Assembly: GCA_964595205.1 (NCBI GenBank) | Contig: CAZQOQ010000013.1 | Span: forward strand, 1 to 64,000 | Direction of reading: 5' to 3' | From: JADKIH01 sp964595205 | GTDB taxonomy: Bacteria > Bacteroidota > Bacteroidia > AKYH767-A > 2013-40CM-41-45 | Length of the DNA: 64,000 nt | Shown: in pieces, positions 33,922-43,241 of the stretch | Layout: each line of letters starts with the position of its first letter | How positions within the stretch are numbered: position 1 is the stretch's first letter | Program-made: the position numbers and the translations under genes | The notes under the pieces: generated by a model | Database searches by the model: none | The model's input: only the letters and a program-made list of their open reading frames with translations | What the model was told of the DNA's origin: nothing

Positions 33922-35580
33922 TCAGAACGAATATTTAAGACCGCCGATCACATTGAATCGTTCCGATGGATAATTATACCAGATATCGTATCTCGAAAAT
34001 CCCAGGTTATTCATATCGATGAACAACGAGAGTATTTTGGAATAATGATATTCCAATCCCAGGTTTAAATCCATGTATCCGTCAACTTTTGTTGCATAAT
34101 ACCCAAGACTATTATTCGCTCTAGCATAATATTTTCCCCGTGCATAGATAACGCCTTTTACGATGATCTTGTCCCAGAAATTATATTTCATATCCAGAGC
34201 CATTTCCGTATTGGGCTTGTGCCAGGCTTCGGTATTATTATCCATCGAATAACCAAACTGATCGAAGCGCAGTGTTGCATTGAAATTCTCAGCTGCCTTG
34301 TAGTTCAGTTCCGCATGCAGATTCAAAACCTTTCCATCATCATAAATGACGTTGAACTTGTTAAAATAAACCGAGTCCGTTACGTAAAGCTGCATCTGGC
34401 CGATCGTGGAATATATAATCATTGCCATGAATGACAGCCTGGAAGAAAAATTACCATTCATGCCGGCCTTCAACTCTACCTTATTAACCGAATTTTCCGG
34501 GGTGACGCTTGAAGAGATATATGGGTTTTCCTTTGCAATCGTCTGGTATGTGTTTTTAATCATGTTACCGTTCACGCCTGCAAATGCATATAGAATATTC
34601 TCTGCAATGGGCAGGCTGATATCGATTTTCGGAAAGATATGAATATCCGTACCCAGGTTCTTTTCAATTTCCACATCCACACCCAAAATGAGTTTAACTT
34701 TATCCCTGTTAAAAGCAATGGATGGAATAACACCAATGATGCTGCGATTGAGGTCGTTTTCAAGACTAAGCGTTTCATTTTTCGCAGGCGATTTTTTAAA
34801 ATAATTAAATGATAAATCAGTATTGACATATAGCTCGTTAAACTGCTTACCCAGTTTTCCTGCTATGAGAAAATCATTTTCAGTTACCTCATACGAATCG
34901 CTGATAGTGGAGAAACCAAACAATGCTTCATAATCGAGATGCTCGCGATTAAGGTAGTTACTCGCCAGCCCCAGCTTCATACCAAAAGTGTTGAATCGTT
35001 GTTTGAGCAGGCTCTTTTCAATAATCGTATCGGATGAATTGTAACCGTAATAATGCACTACATCGCGGTTGTAATCCATGTTCCCGGTAAACGTCTTGTT
35101 CTCGAAAAAATACTTTCCATAGACTCCACCGTGAGAATGACTGAATCCTGCATAACCGACATCGCTTAACGAGGGATTTCCGGAAAAATGATTCAGTGCA
35201 AGACCCAGTGCGCCTTTCTTTGAACGAAGGGCATTTACATAGAGATCGCCAACATAGGTTGTATAATTTCCAAGTCCAAGCCTGAGGTGTGCACGGTAAA
35301 GTTTTGCGAGCTGTTCGTCTTTGATCTTGACTGCCCTGATTGTCGATAATTCATAATCAGACGTGAGCTTTTTATCTCGAAAATCATAGCTCATCTCGGG
35401 AGGAGTTGCCGAAGCTGTATCTCCTTCAGGAGAATCCGAGATCTTCAGAGACTCTCCTAAAACGGGCTTATAATCCTTGATGATTATGTATTCCTTATCA
35501 CCAAGATTGCCTTTATCATCCTGTGCGAAAAGCCAGACAGGCAAAGAAAGAAACATCAACACATTCAAAAATATTTTCAT
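33922..35580 (-). CDS. Outer-membrane beta-barrel protein (TonB-receptor-like barrel)
   Basis: A 552-residue outer-membrane protein when started at MKIFLNVLMF, which gives a normal signal peptide ending LFA-Q. The frame is open to an ATG at 35628, but that adds 16 residues before the signal. After a charged linker (EYIIIKDYKPVLGESLKI) the chain has about 16-20 amphipathic beta strands (alternating pattern, GLALNHFSG, YGKYFFENKTF, LRFDQFGYS) and ends in a terminal aromatic strand (FNVIGGLKYSF), the usual signal for Bam insertion. There is no plug domain. It is directly downstream of the 1025-residue TPR protein and certainly co-transcribed with it. The pair recurs in Bacteroidota but its function is not established. 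Confidence 0.78.
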   Translation of the reverse strand: MKIFLNVLMFLSLPVWLFAQDDKGNLGDKEYIIIKDYKPVLGESLKISDSPEGDTASATPPEMSYDFRDKKLTSDYELSTIRAVKIKDEQLAKLYRAHLRLGLGNYTTYVGDLYVNALRSKKGALGLALNHFSGNPSLSDVGYAGFSHSHGGVYGKYFFENKTFTGNMDYNRDVVHYYGYNSSDTIIEKSLLKQRFNTFGMKLGLASNYLNREHLDYEALFGFSTISDSYEVTENDFLIAGKLGKQFNELYVNTDLSFNYFKKSPAKNETLSLENDLNRSIIGVIPSIAFNRDKVKLILGVDVEIEKNLGTDIHIFPKIDISLPIAENILYAFAGVNGNMIKNTYQTIAKENPYISSSVTPENSVNKVELKAGMNGNFSSRLSFMAMIIYSTIGQMQLYVTDSVYFNKFNVIYDDGKVLNLHAELNYKAAENFNATLRFDQFGYSMDNNTEAWHKPNTEMALDMKYNFWDKIIVKGVIYARGKYYARANNSLGYYATKVDGYMDLNLGLEYHYSKILSLFIDMNNLGFSRYDIWYNYPSERFNVIGGLKYSF

Positions 35581-35631
35581 CGACTTTTTACTTTCATTTT
35601 GAGTTATCAAGAGAAAACCTGCGATCATACA

Positions 35632-38600
35632 TTATTGTTTAATTTCCAGTGAATCCTCCGGCTCCGCTTCCGGTTTCCTCTTCTCTTCAACTGCGTTTTT
35701 ATTTTCTTCGAGTACGATAGCAGCGAGTTTATTTCTGGCAATTTCTTTCAGGTCGTCAGGGTAAGAAGGCTGCTGCTCGAAATTCTCAATGATACTCTTG
35801 TAGGTTTCCTTTGCCTGGAATGTATCCCGTTGCGCGAGGTAATTATCGCCAAGCAAAATAAAACCCCTGGCAATCCAGTAATCATAAGAAGGATTTTGTT
35901 TCTGAATTTCAAGAATCAGTTTCTGGGATTCCTTGAAGTTGTTTTGCCTGAATTCAATCTGGGCCAGCAGATATTTGCTTTCAGCAGTCATTTCGCTGTT
36001 GGTTCGCCTGGCCACGATTGACAATTCTGCTTTAGCTTCAGTTAAATTTTCTTTCCGCAGATAACATCTGCCTGCAACGAGATGGGCCTCATTAATCAGG
36101 TCTTTATCTGCAGTCTGGGAATTAAAAATTTTCTGACATACCGATAATGACTTATCGCAATCATTGAGGAGATAATTCGTGCGAAGTTGTCCTGCAAGTG
36201 AAGCAAGAATATTATCTTTTGATTTTGCCATATCGCCGAGTTTTTCAAAGGCGACCGCTGCATCCGAATATTGCTTCAGGTTATAATAGATCATTCCGGA
36301 ATTCAACAGCGATTTCTCCGTAAAATTATTTGCGGGCTGACTGATCACGTATTCGTATCCGGGCAAAGCTTCAGAATATTTTTTATCCCTGTACAGGCAA
36401 TCTGATTTTAGGTATGAGGCATTTATACGGAAGATCGCATTCGGAAATTTTTCCAGGTATCTCGAGAAATCCTGTACCGCAGCCTCGCAGTTACCCTGGG
36501 TATATCGAAGCTCTGCGGCCTCATAGCTGAGGGAATCCTCGGCTGCACCCGTGATATTTGCATCCGGTATATTTTTAACATACATGAGATAGTCATCAAC
36601 CTTATTCTGAGAAACGCTGATGTTTTTGATTTGAGTAAGCGCCTGCCTCGATTCTTCCGTATTCGGATATTTCTGAACGATCTTTTTATAGGCAGCCATT
36701 GCACGATCATCCTGTTTCGTATTGTAAAAAACAAGCGCTTCGCCAAGTTCGGCCTTACGTGCAAAAATTCCTGTCGGGTAATCGCTCATAACCTTCCTGA
36801 AGTATTTTACCGATTGATCATTATCACCAGCGATAAGAGATGCCTGTCCGGCTTCATACAAAGCATCATCATAATAAACTGACTTAGGGTATTTATCCAT
36901 CAGCTTCTGGAGAGCACTTATCTTTTCATTCATCTTTCCCTGCACTCCGAGTATAATCGCTTTCTGGTAAAGTGCATAATCTGCAGCCTTTGCGTTTGCA
37001 GCAATTGCCTGGTTGTAGTAATCCAATGCAGAAACCTGGTTCTTCATCATAAAAAAACAATCGGCAATCCTGAGCAATGCATCATCGTACCTCGCATCGT
37101 CAGTCTGTTTTTTATCGGCAATGTATTTTCTAAAATAGGTTTGTGAATTGTTATAATCCTCTTTTTTAAAACAGGCATAACCGATGTTGTAATTTGCTGT
37201 GTTGTAGTGACTGGTCCGCAATGCCGCAGGAGTCACGAGAAAATCACTGTTAAACTTTATCGATTCTTCGTAATTATTTATTTTATAATACGCTTCGCCT
37301 GACCAGTAATTTGCCTCTGCAACAAGTTTCTGATCCAAGGGCATGGATAATGACTGTTCAAATAATTTAATCGCTTCGGCCGGCTTGTTGTCCATGTAAA
37401 GCTCGACTCCCCTGAAATAGGTCACTTTCTGATATACTGCTTTTAAATTCTGGCTCTTATTTTCAACTCCCTCGAGAGCTGTGATGGCATCCTTATAATT
37501 ATGAGTACTCGCATATACATCGATCATCATTTCATTAGCCATTGCGATGTACCGGCTTGCAGGAAAATTCTTAATAAAATTCCGGAATGATTCGATGGCC
37601 ACCGACTGAAAATTCAGTTCATAGGATAGTTTCGCATAGTTGAACTGAGACACTTCCTGAATGGAAGGATCCAGGTCAGACTTGCCGGCCGATTGAAAAG
37701 CATTTCTCGCCGAGCGTTTATTACCGGTATGCAAAAAACAATCGGCAAGATGGTAATATGCATTCTGAGAAAGGCTGTCGTTTGCCGAAATAACTTTTTG
37801 GAAATATGATGCCGCCTTTTCATAATCACCGATGCGGTAATATGAGAATGCTACCGCATAATAATCCTTTGAATTTGCGGCAGGCGAATTCTTCTCGTAA
37901 TCGAGCAGGTAAGGAAGCGCCTCTTTATATTTTTCCTGGCGATAATAAGACTCAGCCACCATGCGGGATATCTCGAGACCGTTTTTCGTGTTTACGCTGT
38001 CGAGCAAGCCCGGTGCATATTTCAAAACCTCATCATACTTGCCCTGCCGGTAATAAATCTGTGCAATGTAATATGGAACTACCGGCGCGAAGGCTTCAGA
38101 TTCCCTAAGCTTGAGAAAACTCTGTAAAGCCGTTTCGTATTTTTCATTCACATAGTTAATATGTGCATAATAATACTGCGCTGCTGTGGCATATTTTGAA
38201 TTCCCATCCTTCATTACAAAAAAAGCATTCGCGGCTTTTTCGTACTCATTCATCATATAATGACTGTATCCGACCTTAAAATTAATCTCGTCCTTTTTTT
38301 CAGCATCCAGCTCAGACTGATCAACTTTTGCGAGCCATTCGACAGCATTCTTGTATCGTTTAAGGCGGTAATAATAATTTCCCAGTTCGTATATGGCCGG
38401 TTCGTAATTTGCATTTCCCGGGTACCCGGAAATGAAATTCAGCAACAAATATTCTGCGTCTTTATTAAATAATTCGACCGCACATTTTGCGATATAAAAA
38501 GAAGAATTTCCAAGAGTCGCATTAGAAATATTGCCCTTCGAGGAAACAACTTTCATAAACTCCTTCTGAGCCGCTCCATATTTTTGCTTCTCCAACAGGT

Positions 38601-38709
38601 CAAGTCCGACCTGGTAATGAAACTCAGGGTCACGGAAAATTGCTGTCTCTTGCGCAAAAACAGTCAGATCAATAAAAAGTAAAACCAACAATACTATTCT
38701 GGCCATCAT
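35632..38709 (-). CDS. Large exported TPR protein
   Basis: A 1025-residue protein: signal peptide (about 1-19, ending VFA-Q), then a nearly continuous solenoid of TPR/Sel1-like helical repeats (patterns such as YYRLKRYKNAVEWL, YYRQGKYDEVLKY, YKINNYEESIKFN, DAALxIADCFF) to about residue 990, ending with an acidic/Lys tail (EEKRKPEAEPEDSLEIKQ). YbgF/BamD-like TPR segments suggest a periplasmic scaffold. It is the first gene of a two-gene operon with the outer-membrane barrel protein; 51 bp separate its stop from the preferred start of that gene. A joint role in envelope assembly or transport is inference from the pairing. Confidence 0.83.
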   Translation of the reverse strand: MMARIVLLVLLFIDLTVFAQETAIFRDPEFHYQVGLDLLEKQKYGAAQKEFMKVVSSKGNISNATLGNSSFYIAKCAVELFNKDAEYLLLNFISGYPGNANYEPAIYELGNYYYRLKRYKNAVEWLAKVDQSELDAEKKDEINFKVGYSHYMMNEYEKAANAFFVMKDGNSKYATAAQYYYAHINYVNEKYETALQSFLKLRESEAFAPVVPYYIAQIYYRQGKYDEVLKYAPGLLDSVNTKNGLEISRMVAESYYRQEKYKEALPYLLDYEKNSPAANSKDYYAVAFSYYRIGDYEKAASYFQKVISANDSLSQNAYYHLADCFLHTGNKRSARNAFQSAGKSDLDPSIQEVSQFNYAKLSYELNFQSVAIESFRNFIKNFPASRYIAMANEMMIDVYASTHNYKDAITALEGVENKSQNLKAVYQKVTYFRGVELYMDNKPAEAIKLFEQSLSMPLDQKLVAEANYWSGEAYYKINNYEESIKFNSDFLVTPAALRTSHYNTANYNIGYACFKKEDYNNSQTYFRKYIADKKQTDDARYDDALLRIADCFFMMKNQVSALDYYNQAIAANAKAADYALYQKAIILGVQGKMNEKISALQKLMDKYPKSVYYDDALYEAGQASLIAGDNDQSVKYFRKVMSDYPTGIFARKAELGEALVFYNTKQDDRAMAAYKKIVQKYPNTEESRQALTQIKNISVSQNKVDDYLMYVKNIPDANITGAAEDSLSYEAAELRYTQGNCEAAVQDFSRYLEKFPNAIFRINASYLKSDCLYRDKKYSEALPGYEYVISQPANNFTEKSLLNSGMIYYNLKQYSDAAVAFEKLGDMAKSKDNILASLAGQLRTNYLLNDCDKSLSVCQKIFNSQTADKDLINEAHLVAGRCYLRKENLTEAKAELSIVARRTNSEMTAESKYLLAQIEFRQNNFKESQKLILEIQKQNPSYDYWIARGFILLGDNYLAQRDTFQAKETYKSIIENFEQQPSYPDDLKEIARNKLAAIVLEENKNAVEEKRKPEAEPEDSLEIKQ

Positions 38710-38885
38710 TTTTTTGTCAAAAATTTTTAATGAAACGGGAAATCATTCAAAATTATTCGAAATAAAGGCCTGACTTTGAATATCAGATTGCTTTTACCAA
38801 CATAGTTTTAAACACGGAAACACTTTTGTAAGAATCACAGTATAAAATACCCTATTACTAATATTCATTTTATTTATTTCCTGTC

Positions 38886-39737
38886 ATGAGAAAAATCATG
38901 TTGGTCATCGTTCTTATTTTGAACGGCATCATTCTCATAAATGCATGTAAAAAAGAAAAAAACACGGAGGAGCCTGAGTATGACACTCAGACAGCCGAGG
39001 ATAATTCGCTTGCAGAGAGCACATTCAGCGATATAAACAATATTGCAAATGAAGCCCTTGAGAATGATTCATTGAGTTCCTACAGACTTTCGGATCCTCA
39101 GAATACGATCCTCAGTTCATGTGCAACAGTCACCAACACGCCAAATGGTTCAGGGGGAGGAACGATCATCGTTAACTTCGGAACAACCAATTGTCTATGC
39201 AGGGATGCACGCTACAGGCGCGGGACAATTAACATCAATTATTCCGGTGCTTACAGGGATTCGGGAACGATTATTACAATATCCTTTGATAATTATTTTG
39301 TCGGGAAAGACAGCACGAAGATGTTCCAGGTAACGGGGACAAAGACGGTAACCAATAACGGAGAAAATGCTGATCATAATCTTAATTTTTCGATAAACGT
39401 TAATGGTCACCTTATCAATTCGAATGGCGCTACGATGGACTGGTCGTCCGTCCGAAACAGGGAATGGATACACGGCGCAGGAACGCCCTTGTATTTTTTA
39501 GACGATGAATATGTGATAACAGGCACAGCAAGCGGAACCAATTTCGACGGAAATTCATTTACAGTTACAATTACGAATGGACTGCACATAAAATTTTGCC
39601 CATATATCACCGAAGGGACATTTGAACTGACACCAACGGGTAAACCGACACGCACCTTTGACTATGGCAATGGTGATTGCGATGCTTTTGCGACCTTAAC
39701 GGTAAATGGCAGGACGTTCAACATCGTTATGCGATAA
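38886..39737 (+). CDS. Hypothetical lipoprotein
   Basis: A 283-residue probable lipoprotein: a hydrophobic leader ends in the lipobox ILINAC (Cys21), followed by KKEKN and an acidic linker. The mature part is rich in Asn, Thr, Gly and aromatic residues with alternating beta-strand patterns and four more Cys residues (about 79, 101, 103, 237). It resembles many Bacteroidota surface lipoproteins but I can name no family. Single gene, divergent from the TPR gene. Confidence 0.75.
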   Translation: MRKIMLVIVLILNGIILINACKKEKNTEEPEYDTQTAEDNSLAESTFSDINNIANEALENDSLSSYRLSDPQNTILSSCATVTNTPNGSGGGTIIVNFGTTNCLCRDARYRRGTININYSGAYRDSGTIITISFDNYFVGKDSTKMFQVTGTKTVTNNGENADHNLNFSINVNGHLINSNGATMDWSSVRNREWIHGAGTPLYFLDDEYVITGTASGTNFDGNSFTVTITNGLHIKFCPYITEGTFELTPTGKPTRTFDYGNGDCDAFATLTVNGRTFNIVMR

Positions 39738-39806
39738 CGAATGTTTTGTTTATAAGAACTACGGACCCTTCTCACTGAAGGCAATAACTTTTCTTAATTT
39801 TGTTAT

Positions 39807-40007
39807 ATGTATATTCTAAAGGTAAAGGGTACCGAAAAAATTCCTGACTACGTTCAACTTAGAGATGATAAATTCACACTTGTTGCATATTTCCGTGTAG
39901 ACAGGCCGGAGAAAGCACTTGTAAAAGCGGGGCTTGGTGACAGAGAAGAAGAAATCATCCGGTTGATAAATGAAATGCCGTTTGGGAAAATCCAGAAACT
40001 GATATAG
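39807..40007 (+). CDS. Small conserved-looking cytoplasmic protein
   Basis: A 66-residue protein, half beta and half alpha by pattern (YILKVKGTEKIPDYVQLRD, FTLVAYFRVD, EEEIIRLINEMPFGKI). No signal or membrane segment. The family appears familiar from Bacteroidota genomes, but no function is known to me. It precedes the FtsE-like gene by 73 bp and may share its transcript. TAATTTTG (39795-39802) ends only 4 bp before the ATG, so if this is the promoter the mRNA would have almost no leader. Confidence 0.65.
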   Translation: MYILKVKGTEKIPDYVQLRDDKFTLVAYFRVDRPEKALVKAGLGDREEEIIRLINEMPFGKIQKLI

Positions 40008-40080
40008 TTTATAATAACAAGTGCCATACACCGGTTTAAGCAATCATTCCGGGTGAAATAACAAAAATATATTTTAAACG

Positions 40081-40767
40081 ATGACAGAAACCATCATAAA
40101 TATCAGTAATGCAAGTATTTTCCAGTCTTATAATCCTGTATTGTCAAATATAAACCTCGACATTGAAAAAGGGGAATTTGTTTATCTCATAGGTAAAACA
40201 GGAAGCGGGAAAAGCAGCCTGCTCAAAACAATTTATGGCGATGTGGAACTTACAGAAGGTACAGCTACGGTTGCAGGGTTCAGCCTGAATCATCTGAAGG
40301 AAAAGCAAATCCCGTTCCTGCGCCGAAAACTGGGTATTGTTTTCCAGGATTTTCAATTACTGACTGATCGTTCGGTGAATGCAAACCTCTTATTCGTACT
40401 GCAGGCGACGGGCTGGAAGGATAAGAATAAAATCAAGTTGCGCATAAACGAAGTTTTAGAAAAAGTCGGGCTCGCGACGAAAGGCTTCAAGATGCCACAT
40501 GAATTGAGTGGCGGCGAGCAGCAGAGAATCGTTATTGCCCGTGCTTTGCTCAATGAGCCTGAAATAATCCTCGCCGATGAACCTACCGGAAATCTTGACC
40601 CGGAAACTTCGGAAGGAATCATGAGGCTTCTTTTTGACATCAGCAATTCCGGCAGAGCGGTTTTGATGGCGACTCATAATTATCCGCTGATTGAAAAATT
40701 CCCCGCAAGGATAATTCGTTGTGAGGGTGGTAAACTTATCGATTCCAAGTCATTTGCCACTGCCTGA
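40081..40767 (+). CDS. ftsE: FtsE-like ABC transporter ATP-binding protein
   Basis: A 228-residue ATPase with Walker A GKTGSGKSS (about 37-45), a Q-loop in VFQDFQLL, the ABC signature LSGGEQQR, Walker B IILADEPTGN and the switch His in ATHNYPLI. Length and the FQDFQLLTDRSVxxN segment are those of FtsE, which with FtsX couples ATP hydrolysis to activation of cell-wall hydrolases at the division site. FtsX is not adjacent here, so the LolD/MacB-type alternative cannot be excluded. It follows the 66-residue gene. Confidence 0.83.
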   Translation: MTETIINISNASIFQSYNPVLSNINLDIEKGEFVYLIGKTGSGKSSLLKTIYGDVELTEGTATVAGFSLNHLKEKQIPFLRRKLGIVFQDFQLLTDRSVNANLLFVLQATGWKDKNKIKLRINEVLEKVGLATKGFKMPHELSGGEQQRIVIARALLNEPEIILADEPTGNLDPETSEGIMRLLFDISNSGRAVLMATHNYPLIEKFPARIIRCEGGKLIDSKSFATA

Positions 40768-40816
40768 TTTTTTGTCTACCCGTGACAAATCAAAACAGCC
40801 GGGCATTATGAACGAA

Positions 40817-41938
40817 TCAATCAAATAACTGTATCAACTTCTTCGCATTTTCGGTATTTGAAAAATCTTTTAAAAGAACTTCTTCCCTGCGCTTGATTTC
40901 TTCCATTGGAAAATGCCTTTCCATCGCTACGGCAATTTCTTCTTTCATGGATTCCGGAGAATCGCAAATGGAACAGAGCGATTCGAGACCGGTATTAATT
41001 ACCATCGGTGTGTTGACAATGCAGGCTCGCCCCGAATATAATGCGGAAAGTAATTTCAACTTGATTCCTGTGGCCTGGAAAGTTGGCAGAACATTGCATT
41101 GCGCTTCACTTATCAGCTTTTGAATTTCATTATGTGAAAGATTATCCTCGAGTGTGACGTTTGATGATTCTTTCACTGCTCTTTTCAATTCCTCTGATGG
41201 CTTGCTCCCGGCGATAACGAGTCTATATCGAAAATCCTTAAACACTTTCTCAACAAGATATAATGCCGCCTCGTTATTCTCACCCACAGCCAGGTTACCG
41301 TGGTAAAATGCAAAATCACCTTTACCGCCTTTGACATTTACTTTATCATGCTGATGAAAAGCAGGAATATAATGCACTCCTGAAAACAAATGCATGAAAT
41401 GCGCCGTGTCTGAAGGAGAAATGGCAGCTATCGATGTGGCCTTGTTCAGGCTCGATTCATATTTCAGCAGCTTGCCAGCCTCGTTGTAAAAATAGTACCG
41501 CTTGAAAACATTTTTTTCAATGCGCGCGAGGTTGCTATAATATTCATGCTCCACATTATGCGTCCTTACGATCAAATTCCGATTCTGAAATGCAGGATCA
41601 TTCAACAGGTAGGTTGAGTGCAGCCCTTCCATTAAAACCGGATAATCGTCTAAAAGAAGGTTCGCCCGCAGCTCGGGTGAATTACGCGTAAGTACAATAA
41701 ACGGATAGGTATTAAAAAGCAGCGACTTCGTATTCTTCCTCGGATAATAGTAAACTTTCTCGGCATACCTGTTTAACTCAAACGAAGGTCCGCGGCCATA
41801 CTCGAAACAATGGAGAATTACTTTAATGCCCGCTTCATACAGGGCCTTTAACTTATAAAAAACATCAATCACACCTCCATAATCCGGGGGGTATGGTATA
41901 TCAAAAGAGATTATATGTAATTTAACTCCGGACGACAT
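40817..41938 (-). CDS. Glycosyltransferase (GT4-like)
   Basis: A 373-residue cytoplasmic glycosyltransferase of the GT-B fold. The N-terminal acceptor domain starts HIISFDIPYPPDYGGVID; the C-terminal part has FYHGNLAVGENNEAA and a donor-binding region (NVLPTFQATGIKLKLLSALYSGRACIVN, about 285-312), close to the GT4 E-x7-E area, although the first Glu is not obvious. It overlaps the upstream glycosyltransferase gene by 17 bp, so both are translated from one mRNA. Product unknown; exopolysaccharide or surface glycan synthesis is likely. Confidence 0.8.
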   Translation of the reverse strand: MSSGVKLHIISFDIPYPPDYGGVIDVFYKLKALYEAGIKVILHCFEYGRGPSFELNRYAEKVYYYPRKNTKSLLFNTYPFIVLTRNSPELRANLLLDDYPVLMEGLHSTYLLNDPAFQNRNLIVRTHNVEHEYYSNLARIEKNVFKRYYFYNEAGKLLKYESSLNKATSIAAISPSDTAHFMHLFSGVHYIPAFHQHDKVNVKGGKGDFAFYHGNLAVGENNEAALYLVEKVFKDFRYRLVIAGSKPSEELKRAVKESSNVTLEDNLSHNEIQKLISEAQCNVLPTFQATGIKLKLLSALYSGRACIVNTPMVINTGLESLCSICDSPESMKEEIAVAMERHFPMEEIKRREEVLLKDFSNTENAKKLIQLFD

Positions 41939-43073
41939 TCGAAAAGATCTCTAAGAATTTATCCTGTTCCTTTTCCCAGCACAATTCAGCCGCCGCAATA
42001 TTTAAATTTTTCTTCCAACGTGCAATACGATTCGCATCTGCAATCATCTCTTGCATTTTATTTGCAATAGTCTGAGTATCATACGATGTTGCGATCACAC
42101 CAATGTCATATTTTTCTATGATGCCCCTGACTTCCACAAGGTCAGAGGCAAGAACAGGAAGATTTGCCTGAATATAGTCGAATAACTTATTGGGGAGTGA
42201 ATATTTATAATTCAGGTTAGTTGACTTATCAAGGGTAAGACCGAAATCAGCCATCCTCGTGAAACGTATAAGTTCCTTCATCGGCTGTTTGGGAATAAAA
42301 AAAACCTTATGCTTCAACCCTTTCAAGGCAGTAATTTCCTTCAATTGGTTGATCACGTCGCCGGCACCGATAAAAAGCAATACTGCATCGTTCACCTTAG
42401 AAATAGCATCGATCGCCTCCTCTGCTCCCCTGTCGATATTTATGCCCGCACCCTGGAATAAAAAAATTTTTTTATCGTCCGGAAGGTTCCATTTTTTCCT
42501 GGATTCAACCGGCATGGAATGATCCGGCGTGAAAGGAACATTCCTGATCACATTCACCGGCACACCATATTTTTCACGATAGATTTCAGCGATGGATTCA
42601 TTCACGGTCATAACATGCTTCAGTCCCGGAAAAATCACTCTCTCGATTCGTAACCAGATCGAACGGATAAATGGACGGCTTACCAGCTCAGGCACTTCGG
42701 TGAAATATTCATGGCTGTCGTAAACGAGCCGGACGCCTTTCAGTTTAGATGCGATAAAATTTGCCGCAAGAGTATCAAGATCGTTTGCCAGGTAAACATC
42801 AGCCTTATTAACTAATAAATAAAGTAGCAGCCTGATGTTGTACTCTGCATAAAACAATGGTCCTCTTTCAAAAATCAGCCGAAAACGCCTGGTACGGTAT
42901 GGCAGGTCGTTCAGCGGCAACGAATTTCTCATTACCCTTCCTACCACATGCACATCCATACCGTTATTATGTAACGTTGTTGCCGCCCTGTTTACCCTTT
43001 GATCGGTAACAAGATCACTAATAACAGAAATAATAATTTTTTTCCTCCCGTGAGATTGCATCAGAAAAGGCAA
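41922..43073 (-). CDS. Glycosyltransferase (GT4 family)
   Basis: A 383-residue GT-B glycosyltransferase. It has an N-terminal SDLVTDQRVNRAATTLHNNGMDVHVVGR Rossmann entry, VYLANDLDTL and YDSHEYFTEVPEL segments typical of this GT4 subgroup, then FLFQGAGINIDRGAEEAIDA and a donor-site stretch NYKYSLPNKLFDYIQANLPVLASDL (about 290-314), where the E-x7-E is replaced by S/N residues with the conserved PNKLFDY. It is the first gene of a two-gene operon and divergent from paaA. The sugar and acceptor are unknown. Confidence 0.85.
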   Translation of the reverse strand: MPFLMQSHGRKKIIISVISDLVTDQRVNRAATTLHNNGMDVHVVGRVMRNSLPLNDLPYRTRRFRLIFERGPLFYAEYNIRLLLYLLVNKADVYLANDLDTLAANFIASKLKGVRLVYDSHEYFTEVPELVSRPFIRSIWLRIERVIFPGLKHVMTVNESIAEIYREKYGVPVNVIRNVPFTPDHSMPVESRKKWNLPDDKKIFLFQGAGINIDRGAEEAIDAISKVNDAVLLFIGAGDVINQLKEITALKGLKHKVFFIPKQPMKELIRFTRMADFGLTLDKSTNLNYKYSLPNKLFDYIQANLPVLASDLVEVRGIIEKYDIGVIATSYDTQTIANKMQEMIADANRIARWKKNLNIAAAELCWEKEQDKFLEIFSNVVRS

Positions 43074-43103
43074 GTAAAAGAAAAAAATCCTGATTTAAAT
43101 CAT

Positions 43104-43134
43104 TTGGCAGGCTATTACAAATAGATTAGCTTTG
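43104..43134 (+). promoter_or_regulatory. Promoter of the paaABCD-G operon
   Basis: TTG (43104-43106), 20 bp, TAGCTTTG (43127-43134): an exact Bacteroidota-type promoter. The leader of about 100 nt carries a 9-bp inverted repeat (TTTCAGGAT at 43147, ATCCTGAAA at 43192). Confidence 0.75.
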
Positions 43135-43241
43135 TTTACCGGCAGTTTTCAGGATGTTTATCTTTCAAAATGTTCAATTTTTTAAGCTGAAATCCTGAAA
43201 TTACCGATCTTTGCAACATATTAAAATTCCGAAATTAAATT

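Noticed and set aside
43147..43200. Riboswitch in the paaA leader
   Set aside because: Only a 9-bp inverted repeat is visible; it matches no riboswitch class that I recognise.
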